A stretch of 64,000 nt of DNA from Paenibacillus_F chitinolyticus_A. Lineage in GTDB: Bacteria; Bacillota; Bacilli; Paenibacillales; NBRC-103111. The DNA lies in contig NZ_CP173427.1 in NCBI RefSeq assembly GCF_045038035.1, forward strand, positions 4,774,001 through 4,838,000, read 5' to 3'. This document shows, one piece after another, positions 16,938-24,857 of the stretch. The notes beneath the pieces are model-generated. The model searched no databases. It was not told where the DNA came from and was given only the letters and a program-made list of their open reading frames with translations. Numbering within the stretch: the stretch's first letter is position 1; each line of letters begins with the position of its first letter. Position numbers and translations under genes: made by a program.

Positions 16938-17299
16938 GTCCGTGTGCCTTCCTGAAGCGCGCTCACCCTCTGTGCCGCTTCCTCCCAGCTGCGGAAGGTG
17001 CAGGCCAGGTCATCGATATAAAGATGACCGTAGGGTTTTCCGAACACGAGCTCGTCGTATACGATCCCGTGATACTCCAACCAGTCCAGCGTCAGCTTGC
17101 CGACATTCGCCACTACCTTTCCGACATTCCCTTCACAGGTCTTCATATTGCGGGCCGTATGAATAATAAGGGTGTGCCCGGCTTGTTTCAGCGTTTTCAG
17201 AGCTTCCGCGGCCCCTGCGACGGGACTTACGTCCGCGTAAGACTGGCCCTCCCTTTTCAACTCGCAAATGGTTCCGTCCAGATCAATGACAATCCTCAT
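16934..17299 (-). CDS. HAD family phosphatase (capsule-biosynthesis type)
   Basis: A 121-residue minimal HAD hydrolase. Motifs in order are IDLDGTI (residues 4-10, nucleophile Asp), IIHTAR (motif II), FGKPYGHLYIDDLA (motifs III and IV). The small size and absence of a cap resemble capsule-locus phosphatases. The ATG at 17299 overlaps the kinase stop by ATGA; the frame is open further upstream, but that region lies inside the kinase gene. Confidence 0.85.
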   Translation of the reverse strand: MRIVIDLDGTICELKREGQSYADVSPVAGAAEALKTLKQAGHTLIIHTARNMKTCEGNVGKVVANVGKLTLDWLEYHGIVYDELVFGKPYGHLYIDDLACTFRSWEEAAQRVSALQEGTRT

Positions 17300-18267
17300 C
17301 CTTCTGCGCCTCCCCGCTCGTGATCGAAGGCCTCGTACATCAGCCGGGTACCCAGCGCATACAGAGCCAGCTGCCGCTCCTCGCTCTCCCGGTGCAAAGG
17401 AAGCATGGAGAGGAATAACAAGGCTTCGATTTTCTTGATCACCGGCAGCTCGTATCCCAGGCTTCGAATGAGCCCGTCCCACTGATCCCGTAACCTGCCC
17501 TGTTCCTCAGTCAGGCCGATGTGCAGATCCAGCCCTTTCTCCGTAACCTTCAGCGAGTATAGGTTTCGAACCAGATGTTCGTACCCGCTCAGGCTGTGTC
17601 TGATTTTAGCCAGATCGTACCTCTGGTCCCCGTAGAGCCCCCGTTTTCCGAACCGCCCGCGCGGATCTACGAGCTTGATCGTCTCCGACTCCGGATCGTA
17701 AAGCATATTCGAGAAACACAAATCCCCGTGGATAATGCAAGCTTTCGGATCGTCCAGCAATTGCAGAAAGTCCGCCCTATGCTCGTTAAAAATCTTGATG
17801 GGGCAAAGCGTCAACCGGCCGTTAAGCCAGTAATACCCCCGTTTAAAAAAGGTCCTCGCCTTTTCGTTCCGCGCCAGGAAGGCCGATACTCGTTGGAACG
17901 TTTTGCGGATGTACATGTCCGCCAGGCAAGTCCTCCTCAATTCCCCCGGAAACCGTGAGAAATCAACCAACAGTCCGGTTATTCCCGCAAATACACGATC
18001 CCACCGATCCGGGTTCAGCTTCTCCTCCACGAATAAGGAGGCCAGCGTCGGACTCGGAATATAGGCAAGCGAAACGTTCACCGGCTTCTGCAGCGAATAC
18101 GAGAAGATATCCGGCACATAATGCCTCAACTCTTCGGGCAGCTCCAGATACCACATCGTTTCTTCTCTCAGCTTCTGCTCGTGGCTGCTCGTTTTAGTAA
18201 TGGCGTTTGTGTCCGGCTCGTACAACACCTGATTAAAACATCTCGCGTTCATTCGGGTTAAAGTCAT
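17296..18267 (-). CDS. Phosphotransferase (APH/choline-kinase-like)
   Basis: A 323-residue kinase-like protein. The catalytic loop is IIHGDLCFSNMLYD (about residue 200) and the metal-binding motif is LVDPRGRFG. This combination defines the aminoglycoside phosphotransferase/choline kinase superfamily. The ATG at 18267 with AGGAGG 9 nt upstream is preferred; a GTG directly before it is possible. First gene of the kinase-HAD-nucleotidyltransferase operon. Confidence 0.82.
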   Translation of the reverse strand: MTLTRMNARCFNQVLYEPDTNAITKTSSHEQKLREETMWYLELPEELRHYVPDIFSYSLQKPVNVSLAYIPSPTLASLFVEEKLNPDRWDRVFAGITGLLVDFSRFPGELRRTCLADMYIRKTFQRVSAFLARNEKARTFFKRGYYWLNGRLTLCPIKIFNEHRADFLQLLDDPKACIIHGDLCFSNMLYDPESETIKLVDPRGRFGKRGLYGDQRYDLAKIRHSLSGYEHLVRNLYSLKVTEKGLDLHIGLTEEQGRLRDQWDGLIRSLGYELPVIKKIEALLFLSMLPLHRESEERQLALYALGTRLMYEAFDHERGGAEG

Positions 18268-18412
18268 CACGTTGTGCCTCCTGTCCACCAGCAAGCTTTA
18301 CCGCCGCTCTTCGATGCTGCCGTTATGCCCTTATCGTATCAGACGGCCCGGAAATACAATCTGCCTCTTTTGCCCGGTTTTTCAGAGCTTTTTGCGGATT
18401 TTCACCGAACGC

Positions 18413-18448
18413 AAAAAAAGGACAGGTCCGGGGGACCTGTCCTTTTTT
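18413..18448. terminator. Strong bidirectional terminator
   Basis: The arms AAAAAAAGGACAGGTCC and GGACCTGTCCTTTTTT pair across a 3-base loop. It ends the VOC gene on the minus strand, 19 bases after its stop, and lies upstream of the kinase operon. Confidence 0.92.
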
Positions 18449-18467
18449 CAACAACATGCGTATTCCA

Positions 18468-18857
18468 TTAATTCCGGTTGCCGGAACCGAATCCGATAAC
18501 GTACCCGTCAATATCTTTAATGGCGAACTCTTTCCAGCTTCCCCAGTCATGATCTTCCACAATCGGCTCAAGCGCAATGGTTGCGCCTTTGGCTTTCAAT
18601 TCTTCATATAGAGCGTCCAGTCCGGAAAAGTTCTCGACATAAGCGTACGTGTTCCAGGTTCCTTTGTTGGGGATCACGTCCTGCGGGTCTTTGGCCTGAA
18701 TGAGCTTGAAGCCCAGTCCGAAGTCATCCCTGATGGCCCAGACGTCATTGACTTCGCACCCCAGGACATCCCGGTAATACTGGTTGGATTTCTCCAGATC
18801 GGAAACCAGAAGCACCGTTAATGAATTCTCGATTTTAGCTTTTACTTGCTCGGTCAC
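18468..18857 (-). CDS. VOC (glyoxalase/bleomycin-resistance) family protein
   Basis: A 129-residue protein with the paired beta-alpha-beta modules of the vicinal oxygen chelate fold (LTVLLVSDLEKSNQYYRDVLG; FAIKDIDGYVIGFG). Members are metal-dependent isomerases or dioxygenases, or antibiotic-binding resistance proteins. It lies next to the biosynthetic cluster, so a self-resistance role is possible, but nothing in the sequence proves it. Own terminator. Confidence 0.85.
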   Translation of the reverse strand: MTEQVKAKIENSLTVLLVSDLEKSNQYYRDVLGCEVNDVWAIRDDFGLGFKLIQAKDPQDVIPNKGTWNTYAYVENFSGLDALYEELKAKGATIALEPIVEDHDWGSWKEFAIKDIDGYVIGFGSGNRN

Positions 18858-18915
18858 GTAAATTTCCTCCTAACAAATAGTAGTCTAAAGGTTGCCCCGT
18901 TTTCTATTCGACACG

Positions 18916-19755
18916 TTAACATATTTTCCTCTTTTTACTATAAACGAGCGGATAAACCGGGTCCTCCAGCCGGTCTCCGTAATTCATACCGATAAAGTAT
19001 TTCGTAAAAATGCCGGCGGCGTATTTATGGCCCATTTCCTCCTCGTTCATAATGCGGGCGTTCCCGTCCACGTACATGATCCGGATAATTTTGCGTGTTT
19101 CGTTCGTCAGATTGTCCGGCGCGCTATGGAAGGTCCATCCCGCATGGAAAGTCGCGTCACCCGCTGAGACACCGCCGTAATTTTCGATCGGCATGTTTTC
19201 CCGGATGGCCGTATTAAGATGGCGCAGGTCGCCCTTGGTACGGTCGTTGAGTCTGTGGGACCCGCTGATGAAAGACAGCGCCCCTTCCCCGTCCCGCAGA
19301 TCGGTCAAATGCAGCCACATGCTGATGATCCGGTCGGTGTTGATCGCGACATAGTTGCAATCCTGGTTCCAAGCCGTATTGCGGTCGCCCGGCTCTTTGA
19401 ACATCGTGTGGTCCGCAAGGACGCGCACGGATTCCACGCCCATCAAATCGGCGGCCATTTTAGCGAATTTGCGCGCTGTCGAGAAGCGGTGCATGACCTC
19501 GGATTTGTGCCTCATGTTCTCAACGAGGCGAACTTCTTTCCTACCGTCTTTCCGGAAATTTTTCATCCGGATATTATCCTCGTAGCTTTCGCGCTCCACC
19601 AAATCGAGAATATACGGCTCGATGTACGCCATCTCATCCGGCCGTACCAGACCACGAAACATAACATGCCCCTTCTCCTCAAAAGCCAGCCGCTGCTTCT
19701 CCGGAATCTCTTCTTCCTCCCGTAATCTGCGCAAAGGATCGTTTTCCAAACTCAT
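18916..19755 (-). CDS. PhyH family oxygenase-like protein with altered iron site (1)
   Basis: A 279-residue protein of the phytanoyl-CoA dioxygenase (PhyH) family, which normally uses Fe(II) and 2-oxoglutarate. The usual HxD motif reads AWNQDCNY, so the first iron ligand His is Asn (codon AAC). The distal His (TFHAGWTFHSAPDN) and the later Arg region (NETRKIIRIMY) are kept. The ATG at 19755 with AAGGAGG is chosen. It is transcribed divergently from the first carbamoyltransferase gene. It may be inactive, regulatory, or use a two-residue metal site. Confidence 0.85.
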   Translation of the reverse strand: MSLENDPLRRLREEEEIPEKQRLAFEEKGHVMFRGLVRPDEMAYIEPYILDLVERESYEDNIRMKNFRKDGRKEVRLVENMRHKSEVMHRFSTARKFAKMAADLMGVESVRVLADHTMFKEPGDRNTAWNQDCNYVAINTDRIISMWLHLTDLRDGEGALSFISGSHRLNDRTKGDLRHLNTAIRENMPIENYGGVSAGDATFHAGWTFHSAPDNLTNETRKIIRIMYVDGNARIMNEEEMGHKYAAGIFTKYFIGMNYGDRLEDPVYPLVYSKKRKIC

Positions 19756-19945
19756 GTTGCGAAAGCCTCCTTCCATTTTGCTGGGTAGTATTGTTATGGC
19801 TCTAATGATAGCAGAGACCGCCCTCCCGGAATCGGCATTCCTTGAGCGATTTCGCCCGGGCAAATCCGTTTAGATAAGCCGAGTTAGCCGGAAAGCCCGC
19901 ATGTAAAAATGAAGGGAAACCTACCCTTGGAAAGAAGGTATGCGT

Positions 19946-21922
19946 ATGAAAGACGGTTACTATCTGGCTGCCTACCTGCACATCGACCCGTTCTGTCATC
20001 TTCTGAATATTGTGCAGCGGCACGATCAGAACATGGCTTTGTTTCTGAAAACCGGCGGCGAAATCAAGCTGGTCCGCTACTGGGAGCTGGAGAGAGTAAC
20101 GGGAATGAAGCAGCATGATTTGTCGTTCTACGACCGGGCCCAAGCGATGAGACTGATCTCTCGGCTGCTTCAGCCTCTCGGACTGAGCCCGGACGACCTT
20201 GTCGAGATCTGGGGCACGCCGGGCCTGGATACACATTCGGATTATCACTCGGCTGACCGCTACCCTCAGATGGCCTACCACAATATCTGCCATCTCTTCT
20301 CTTCCCTGCTATCCGACACGGACACGTTCTACAGCTCGAATATTCTGTCCCTGGCGGTAGATACGGCGCCGGATAACGTCGTCACGCCGATTTGGAAGGA
20401 AAATACGTACTACTATTCGGCCGCTTACAGCCGCAAAGGAAATATTGAAGTGGTTCCCGTCGAATCGCCCGGCATCTGGTGGGGGCTGGCCTCCGGCCAT
20501 TTTCAGAAGCGAGAAGGGACGCTGATGGCGCTGGCCGAGGCAAGCGGCAGCCGGCTGCTGAAGCCGTTCCGCTTGACCCGGGATTTCTCCACTCTGGAGA
20601 GAAGATCGTACGGCAAATTCGTAAAGCAGAACGTCATGCAGGAGCTGGATGCCCATATCGACAAATGTGTGGCCGAAGGAGAAGGCGTCGGCTTCACCGG
20701 CTGGGACCCCTTGTTTTCCGAGCAGGATAACCGGACAAGCATGGCGATGAAAGAAATTCAAGCCATTACGATCGAGATCATGCAGTCCGCCATCGACAAG
20801 CTTATCGAGCAGTTCGGCATCGTTCCCGAGGAGACGTACTTGTCCTTGTCCGGCGGCTACACGCTGAACTGCCCGACCAACAGCCGGCTGATGAAGCATT
20901 ACAAGTTCAAGGGCTTTATCGCCCCTCCTTGCGTGAACGATTCGGGCATTTCGCTGGGAATGGGCTTGTTTGCTTTCTATAAAAAATCCGGGGAAACACG
21001 CCTCCGTTTCAAGCTCGGCCATGCTTTCTACGGAACTTCCGGGGACAATCCCTCTCTTCGTCCGGCGGACGTTGCGAGGTACGGTCCGTTCATAGAAGAA
21101 CTCTCGGACTATACGCCGGAGCAGGTTGTCCAAGATATCGTCGAGGAGCCTGTCGCGTGGTTTCAGGGCGCTTCGGAGATAGGACCGCGTGCGCTCGGGC
21201 ACCGTTCCATCCTCGGCGATCCGCGCCAAAGCCGGACGAAGGATAAAATCAATGAGTGGAAGCAGAGAGAGTGGTGGCGTCCCGTAGCTCCAATCGTGAT
21301 GGAAGAACAGGTCGGGGACTGGTTCGAGGACGCTTTCGCGACGCCGTACATGCTGCATACCTTCCGGGCCAAGCCGGACCGGCAGCCCCGCATACAAGCA
21401 GCCCTCCATCTCGATAAAACGGCCCGCGTCCAGACGATCGGTCCGGCGCATAAGCGGTTGTATCCGGTTCTCCGGTCCTTCTACGAACAGACGGGAGTTC
21501 CTGTGATCTGCAACAGTTCTCTGAACGGCAAGGGCGAGCCTATCGTGGACCGTTTGGAAGAAGCGCTGAATTTCTGCCTGCGCAAAGGCATCCGGGTTCT
21601 TTACTACAACGACAGCCGGATCGTTCTGAAGAACCATCCTCTTTACACGGCCGCAGAACCCGAGAAACGTGTGTTTGACGCCGATCCGTTCAGCCCCGAA
21701 GAGAAGAAGAGCCTGCTCGCTGCGCTCAACCCCCATGGCGTGCCGGTCGAGATTCTGCTGTTCTGGAAATACAACCTGGAGTACGAGTCCGAGGTCGTTT
21801 ACGATATTACCCGGCCGGAGGATGCCGAGCGTCTTACGAAAGCAGGAAAAATTTTCGGGAGTCTTTCCGGTTATAAGGACCTGATGACGGATTTCATGAA
21901 TTTGCAGCAGGTCCATACTTAA
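19946..21922 (+). CDS. O-carbamoyltransferase, NodU/CmcH family (1)
   Basis: A 658-residue carbamoyltransferase. The N-terminal Kae1-like domain keeps the metal-binding pattern HNICH (His-x3-His), LAVDTAPD and CVNDSGISLG. The C-terminal YrdC-like domain has EIGPRALGHRSILGDPR, which binds carbamoyl-adenylate, and the REWWRPVAP block. It transfers carbamoyl phosphate-derived carbamoyl to a hydroxyl. The start at 19946 has AAGAAGG 7 nt upstream, and MKDGYYLAAYLHIDP aligns with the other two paralogues. It is followed by the FkbH-like gene. Confidence 0.93.
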   Translation: MKDGYYLAAYLHIDPFCHLLNIVQRHDQNMALFLKTGGEIKLVRYWELERVTGMKQHDLSFYDRAQAMRLISRLLQPLGLSPDDLVEIWGTPGLDTHSDYHSADRYPQMAYHNICHLFSSLLSDTDTFYSSNILSLAVDTAPDNVVTPIWKENTYYYSAAYSRKGNIEVVPVESPGIWWGLASGHFQKREGTLMALAEASGSRLLKPFRLTRDFSTLERRSYGKFVKQNVMQELDAHIDKCVAEGEGVGFTGWDPLFSEQDNRTSMAMKEIQAITIEIMQSAIDKLIEQFGIVPEETYLSLSGGYTLNCPTNSRLMKHYKFKGFIAPPCVNDSGISLGMGLFAFYKKSGETRLRFKLGHAFYGTSGDNPSLRPADVARYGPFIEELSDYTPEQVVQDIVEEPVAWFQGASEIGPRALGHRSILGDPRQSRTKDKINEWKQREWWRPVAPIVMEEQVGDWFEDAFATPYMLHTFRAKPDRQPRIQAALHLDKTARVQTIGPAHKRLYPVLRSFYEQTGVPVICNSSLNGKGEPIVDRLEEALNFCLRKGIRVLYYNDSRIVLKNHPLYTAAEPEKRVFDADPFSPEEKKSLLAALNPHGVPVEILLFWKYNLEYESEVVYDITRPEDAERLTKAGKIFGSLSGYKDLMTDFMNLQQVHT

Positions 21923-21981
21923 TCCTTCCTCCCCGCAGAAGGACTGCACACTTACCATTTCGTCTAAAGAGGGTGAATGAA

Positions 21982-23778
21982 TTGGATACAACCGCTGAAC
22001 CGATCAAGCTCGTCATATGGGATATGGATCAAACCTTCTGGAAAGGCGTAATTTCGGAGGAGCCTGTCCTCCTCGTTGAAGAGCACATACAGGTGTTGAA
22101 GGAACTTGCGCACCGGGGAATCATGAATTCCATATGCTCGTTGAACAGCTTTAAGCAGGTCAAAGATATGTTGGAGGATCACGGCTTGTGGCATTATTTC
22201 GTATTTCCGGAAATCAACTGGAATCCGAAAGGCAAGCTGATCAAGAAAATTATAGCGGGCTGCAAGCTCCGTCCGCAAAGTGTTCTGTTTATCGACGACG
22301 AGCCTTCGCATCTGCACGAAGCGCGTTTTGAAAATCCGGGCATCCGGATCTGTACGCCGGACCGAATCCGCACACTGCCGAATCTGCCCGAACTGCAGGG
22401 ATCGCCCGATCCGGAGCTCAAGCAGCTGGAGAAGTTTAAGATTTTGGAGAAGTCGGCCAAAAGCCTTGGTACATCCGGCTCTTCTAATGTACAGTTTCTT
22501 AAAGACAGCCGCATCTGCGTAGACATAATGAAGGATTGCCTCCCCCATCAGGAGCGCATCTTCGAAATGATGTACAAAACGGCCCAGCTCAATTTCACGA
22601 AAAACCGGATCAGCCGGGACGAACTGCTCCTCCTCATCGAAGACGCTTCTGTGGACACCGGCTGCATCCATGTGCGCGACCGGTTCGGAGATTACGGGAT
22701 TACCGGGTTTTATGCCCTTAAGGACAATCGGCTCCTCCATTATTTTTTCTCCTGCCGAATTATGAATTTCGGGGTGGAGCAGTGGCTCTACCACCACCTC
22801 GGCACGCCGGAAATCCAAATTGCGGGGGGAGTCGCGGCTACTCTCACAAGCCCCGCGCCCCCTACCTGGATCATGCATGTTTCCTTGTCCGACCCTGAGC
22901 CTGCCCAAAGCGGCGGGATCCGCTGTCTGATCAAGGGCGGGTGCGATCTGGAGCAGGTCCAGCACTACCTGAACTTCTACCGGTCGTTCGACTGGGAAAC
23001 GGAGTACTGGTATCTCAATGAGAACTCCGATCAGCTGCGTAACGACCATACCGAGTACATCGTTCAAGCACCGGTATATACGGAGGAACAATTGGACTGG
23101 CTCACACGGACGTTTCCTTTCTTCGATGGGGGAATGCTGCGGACTTCCATGTTCGAAGACCGCTACGATGTGGTCATTTACAGCGTGCTGCTCGACTACA
23201 AAGCCGCCGTTTACCGCCCCAAACGGTATCCGGAGATTACGCTTGCTTTCGGCAGCCACTATCTGCCTCTTACGGACGAAAGCAACTTCGACCTCGTCAT
23301 TGAGCGGACGTTCATCGAGCTCGATCATTCTACGCTCCGGACGGCCAAGGAGGAGCTTGAATTCACGGGGCCGCTGAGCGCCGGGAAGCTTGTCGAGAAC
23401 CTCGCCTGGATCCGCGGCAAGCTGCCGGAGAAAACCGTGCTCATCCTTGTGAACGGAAGCGAGGTGCCGATTTGGGACCGGGCCGAAACGGATATGCACA
23501 TCCACCACGCGGCCATGAACGCCGCGCTGAGGAGTTTTACGGAAAAGCAGGCGAATACGTATCTGGTCGATGTGGGCCGGATTCTCACAAGTCCGCAGGA
23601 CCATACGGATAGTGTTACGCACTACACGCGGAAAGCGTACAAGCAAATTGCCGAGGCCATTGTCGAAATTATTGAAGAGAAATTCGGCATGGATGCCAGC
23701 CTCGACAGCAAGGATAAGCGGGAAATGAAACTGATGGAGATGATGATGTCGGAATACGTACCTTCCCAGTACTTCTGA
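21982..23778 (+). CDS. FkbH-like HAD-IIIC protein with GNAT- and SGNH-like C-terminal parts
   Basis: About 598 residues. The N-terminal HAD-IIIC domain has the nucleophile motif WDMDQTFWKG and FIDDEPSHLHEA. The next 130 residues (QLNFTKNRISRDELL, RDRFGDYGITGFY) match the FkbH acyltransferase domain. FkbH proteins load a glyceryl unit from 1,3-bisphosphoglycerate onto an ACP. The last 180 residues are an extra domain ending DHTDSVTHYTRKAY, which resembles an SGNH hydrolase end block. A TTG at 21982 fits AGAGGG spacing; the GTG at 21973 overlaps that site. Confidence 0.85.
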   Translation: MDTTAEPIKLVIWDMDQTFWKGVISEEPVLLVEEHIQVLKELAHRGIMNSICSLNSFKQVKDMLEDHGLWHYFVFPEINWNPKGKLIKKIIAGCKLRPQSVLFIDDEPSHLHEARFENPGIRICTPDRIRTLPNLPELQGSPDPELKQLEKFKILEKSAKSLGTSGSSNVQFLKDSRICVDIMKDCLPHQERIFEMMYKTAQLNFTKNRISRDELLLLIEDASVDTGCIHVRDRFGDYGITGFYALKDNRLLHYFFSCRIMNFGVEQWLYHHLGTPEIQIAGGVAATLTSPAPPTWIMHVSLSDPEPAQSGGIRCLIKGGCDLEQVQHYLNFYRSFDWETEYWYLNENSDQLRNDHTEYIVQAPVYTEEQLDWLTRTFPFFDGGMLRTSMFEDRYDVVIYSVLLDYKAAVYRPKRYPEITLAFGSHYLPLTDESNFDLVIERTFIELDHSTLRTAKEELEFTGPLSAGKLVENLAWIRGKLPEKTVLILVNGSEVPIWDRAETDMHIHHAAMNAALRSFTEKQANTYLVDVGRILTSPQDHTDSVTHYTRKAYKQIAEAIVEIIEEKFGMDASLDSKDKREMKLMEMMMSEYVPSQYF

Positions 23779-23812
23779 CAGGCCTTGACGGCAGGGCCAA
23801 AGGTTAACGAAA

Positions 23813-23846
23813 AACCCCCGGCACCGCATGCGGTGTGCCGGGGGTT
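23813..23846 (+). terminator. Terminator after the FkbH-like gene
   Basis: The stem AACCCCCGGCA / TGCCGGGGGTT lies 35 bases after the stop, followed by a T-rich tract. The remaining bases to 24024 hold a second hairpin and no gene. Confidence 0.8.
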
Positions 23847-23982
23847 CTCCGTTTTTACGTCCGGATGCGGCGTACACTGCCGCAGGCGGCCCCGCGGCCC
23901 GCCAGGAGCGCCCGGGCTAGGCCACGTTAAGGCGCCGCAAACGGCTCTGCACGCTGCCGTCCGGCACGCGGGACACTCCGGC

Positions 23983-24023
23983 ACGAAAACAGGTTGAGGA
24001 AATGTTCCTCAACCTGTTTTCGT
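23983..24023 (-). terminator. Long perfect hairpin terminator
   Basis: A 19-bp perfect stem (ACGAAAACAGGTTGAGGAA with its complement) around a 3-base loop ends directly at the stop codon of the second PhyH gene. Confidence 0.88.
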
Positions 24024-24024
24024 T

Positions 24025-24840
24025 TCAGGAGTACAGCAGCGGGAAATGTACGCCCTGCATATAGTCCCCGGGCCGCATGTCCGGAAAATGCGCGGAACCG
24101 ATGACGGTTTCCCGGAGTTCCTTGTTCTCGCCGGGGTCCAGCATTTGTACGCCGTCTTCCACGTACGTGACGCTGTATACTTCGCGCACCCGGTCCGTTT
24201 CGTTCGGATTTGCGTTGTGCAGCACCCAGCCGGAGTGAAAGGTCACATCGCCCAGCATCATGGCCCCGTAATGGACGTACTCCATGTTCTTGCGATGGGC
24301 TTCTCTCATATGACGGGAGTCTCCTTTGGTTCGGTCAGTCAGCGTCTGCGACCCCGAAAGGAAGCCCATGGAGCCCATTTCTTCCGGCAGATCGATCAGC
24401 GGAATCCAGATGGTCGTCGTGTGATCCGTCCCGATCAGCGTGTGATTATGATCCTGGTGCCAGCCTGTCGCCTTATCGCCGGGCTCCTTGAACACCGCAT
24501 AATCGACGTAGAGACGTACCGCCTCCACGCCCATCAGCTTGGCGGCTGTTTTGGCAAAACGCCGGGAGAAAGCGAGATGAGTCAGAAACTGGCTCCGTTT
24601 CCAGAGATGCGACACGAGCATGCCCTGCTTTTTGTCCCCTTCCCTGATCGAGAGGTGAGAGTCCTCCTGATACATTTTGCCGGCCAGATTGACGATGGTT
24701 TCCCTGAAATGCCGGATTACCTCCGCTCCGATCATGCCCCGGATCATCAGATGGCCGTTGGCTTGATAAGAATCGATCTCTTGCCGGGTAAGCTTGTATT
24801 CTTCCTGGAGCAAGGCAAGCGTTTGATAGGAATGTTCCAT
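24025..24840 (-). CDS. PhyH family Fe(II)/2-oxoglutarate oxygenase (2)
   Basis: A 271-residue PhyH protein with an intact facial triad pattern: HxD in GWHQDHNH (about residues 127-129), the distal His in TFHSGWVLHNANPN, and an Arg in RVREVYSVTY for 2-oxoglutarate. The likely reaction is hydroxylation of an unactivated carbon. It is the third gene of a PhyH-carbamoyltransferase-PhyH operon and ends at the terminator at 23983-24023. Confidence 0.92.
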   Translation of the reverse strand: MEHSYQTLALLQEEYKLTRQEIDSYQANGHLMIRGMIGAEVIRHFRETIVNLAGKMYQEDSHLSIREGDKKQGMLVSHLWKRSQFLTHLAFSRRFAKTAAKLMGVEAVRLYVDYAVFKEPGDKATGWHQDHNHTLIGTDHTTTIWIPLIDLPEEMGSMGFLSGSQTLTDRTKGDSRHMREAHRKNMEYVHYGAMMLGDVTFHSGWVLHNANPNETDRVREVYSVTYVEDGVQMLDPGENKELRETVIGSAHFPDMRPGDYMQGVHFPLLYS

Positions 24841-24857
24841 TTAGTTTCCTCCTGACT

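Noticed and set aside
20309..23877. Long minus-strand open frames (560 and 637 codons) opposite carbamoyltransferase 1 and the FkbH-like gene
   Set aside because: They are antisense shadows caused by GC-rich third positions. The plus-strand proteins match known families over full length; the antisense ones match nothing.
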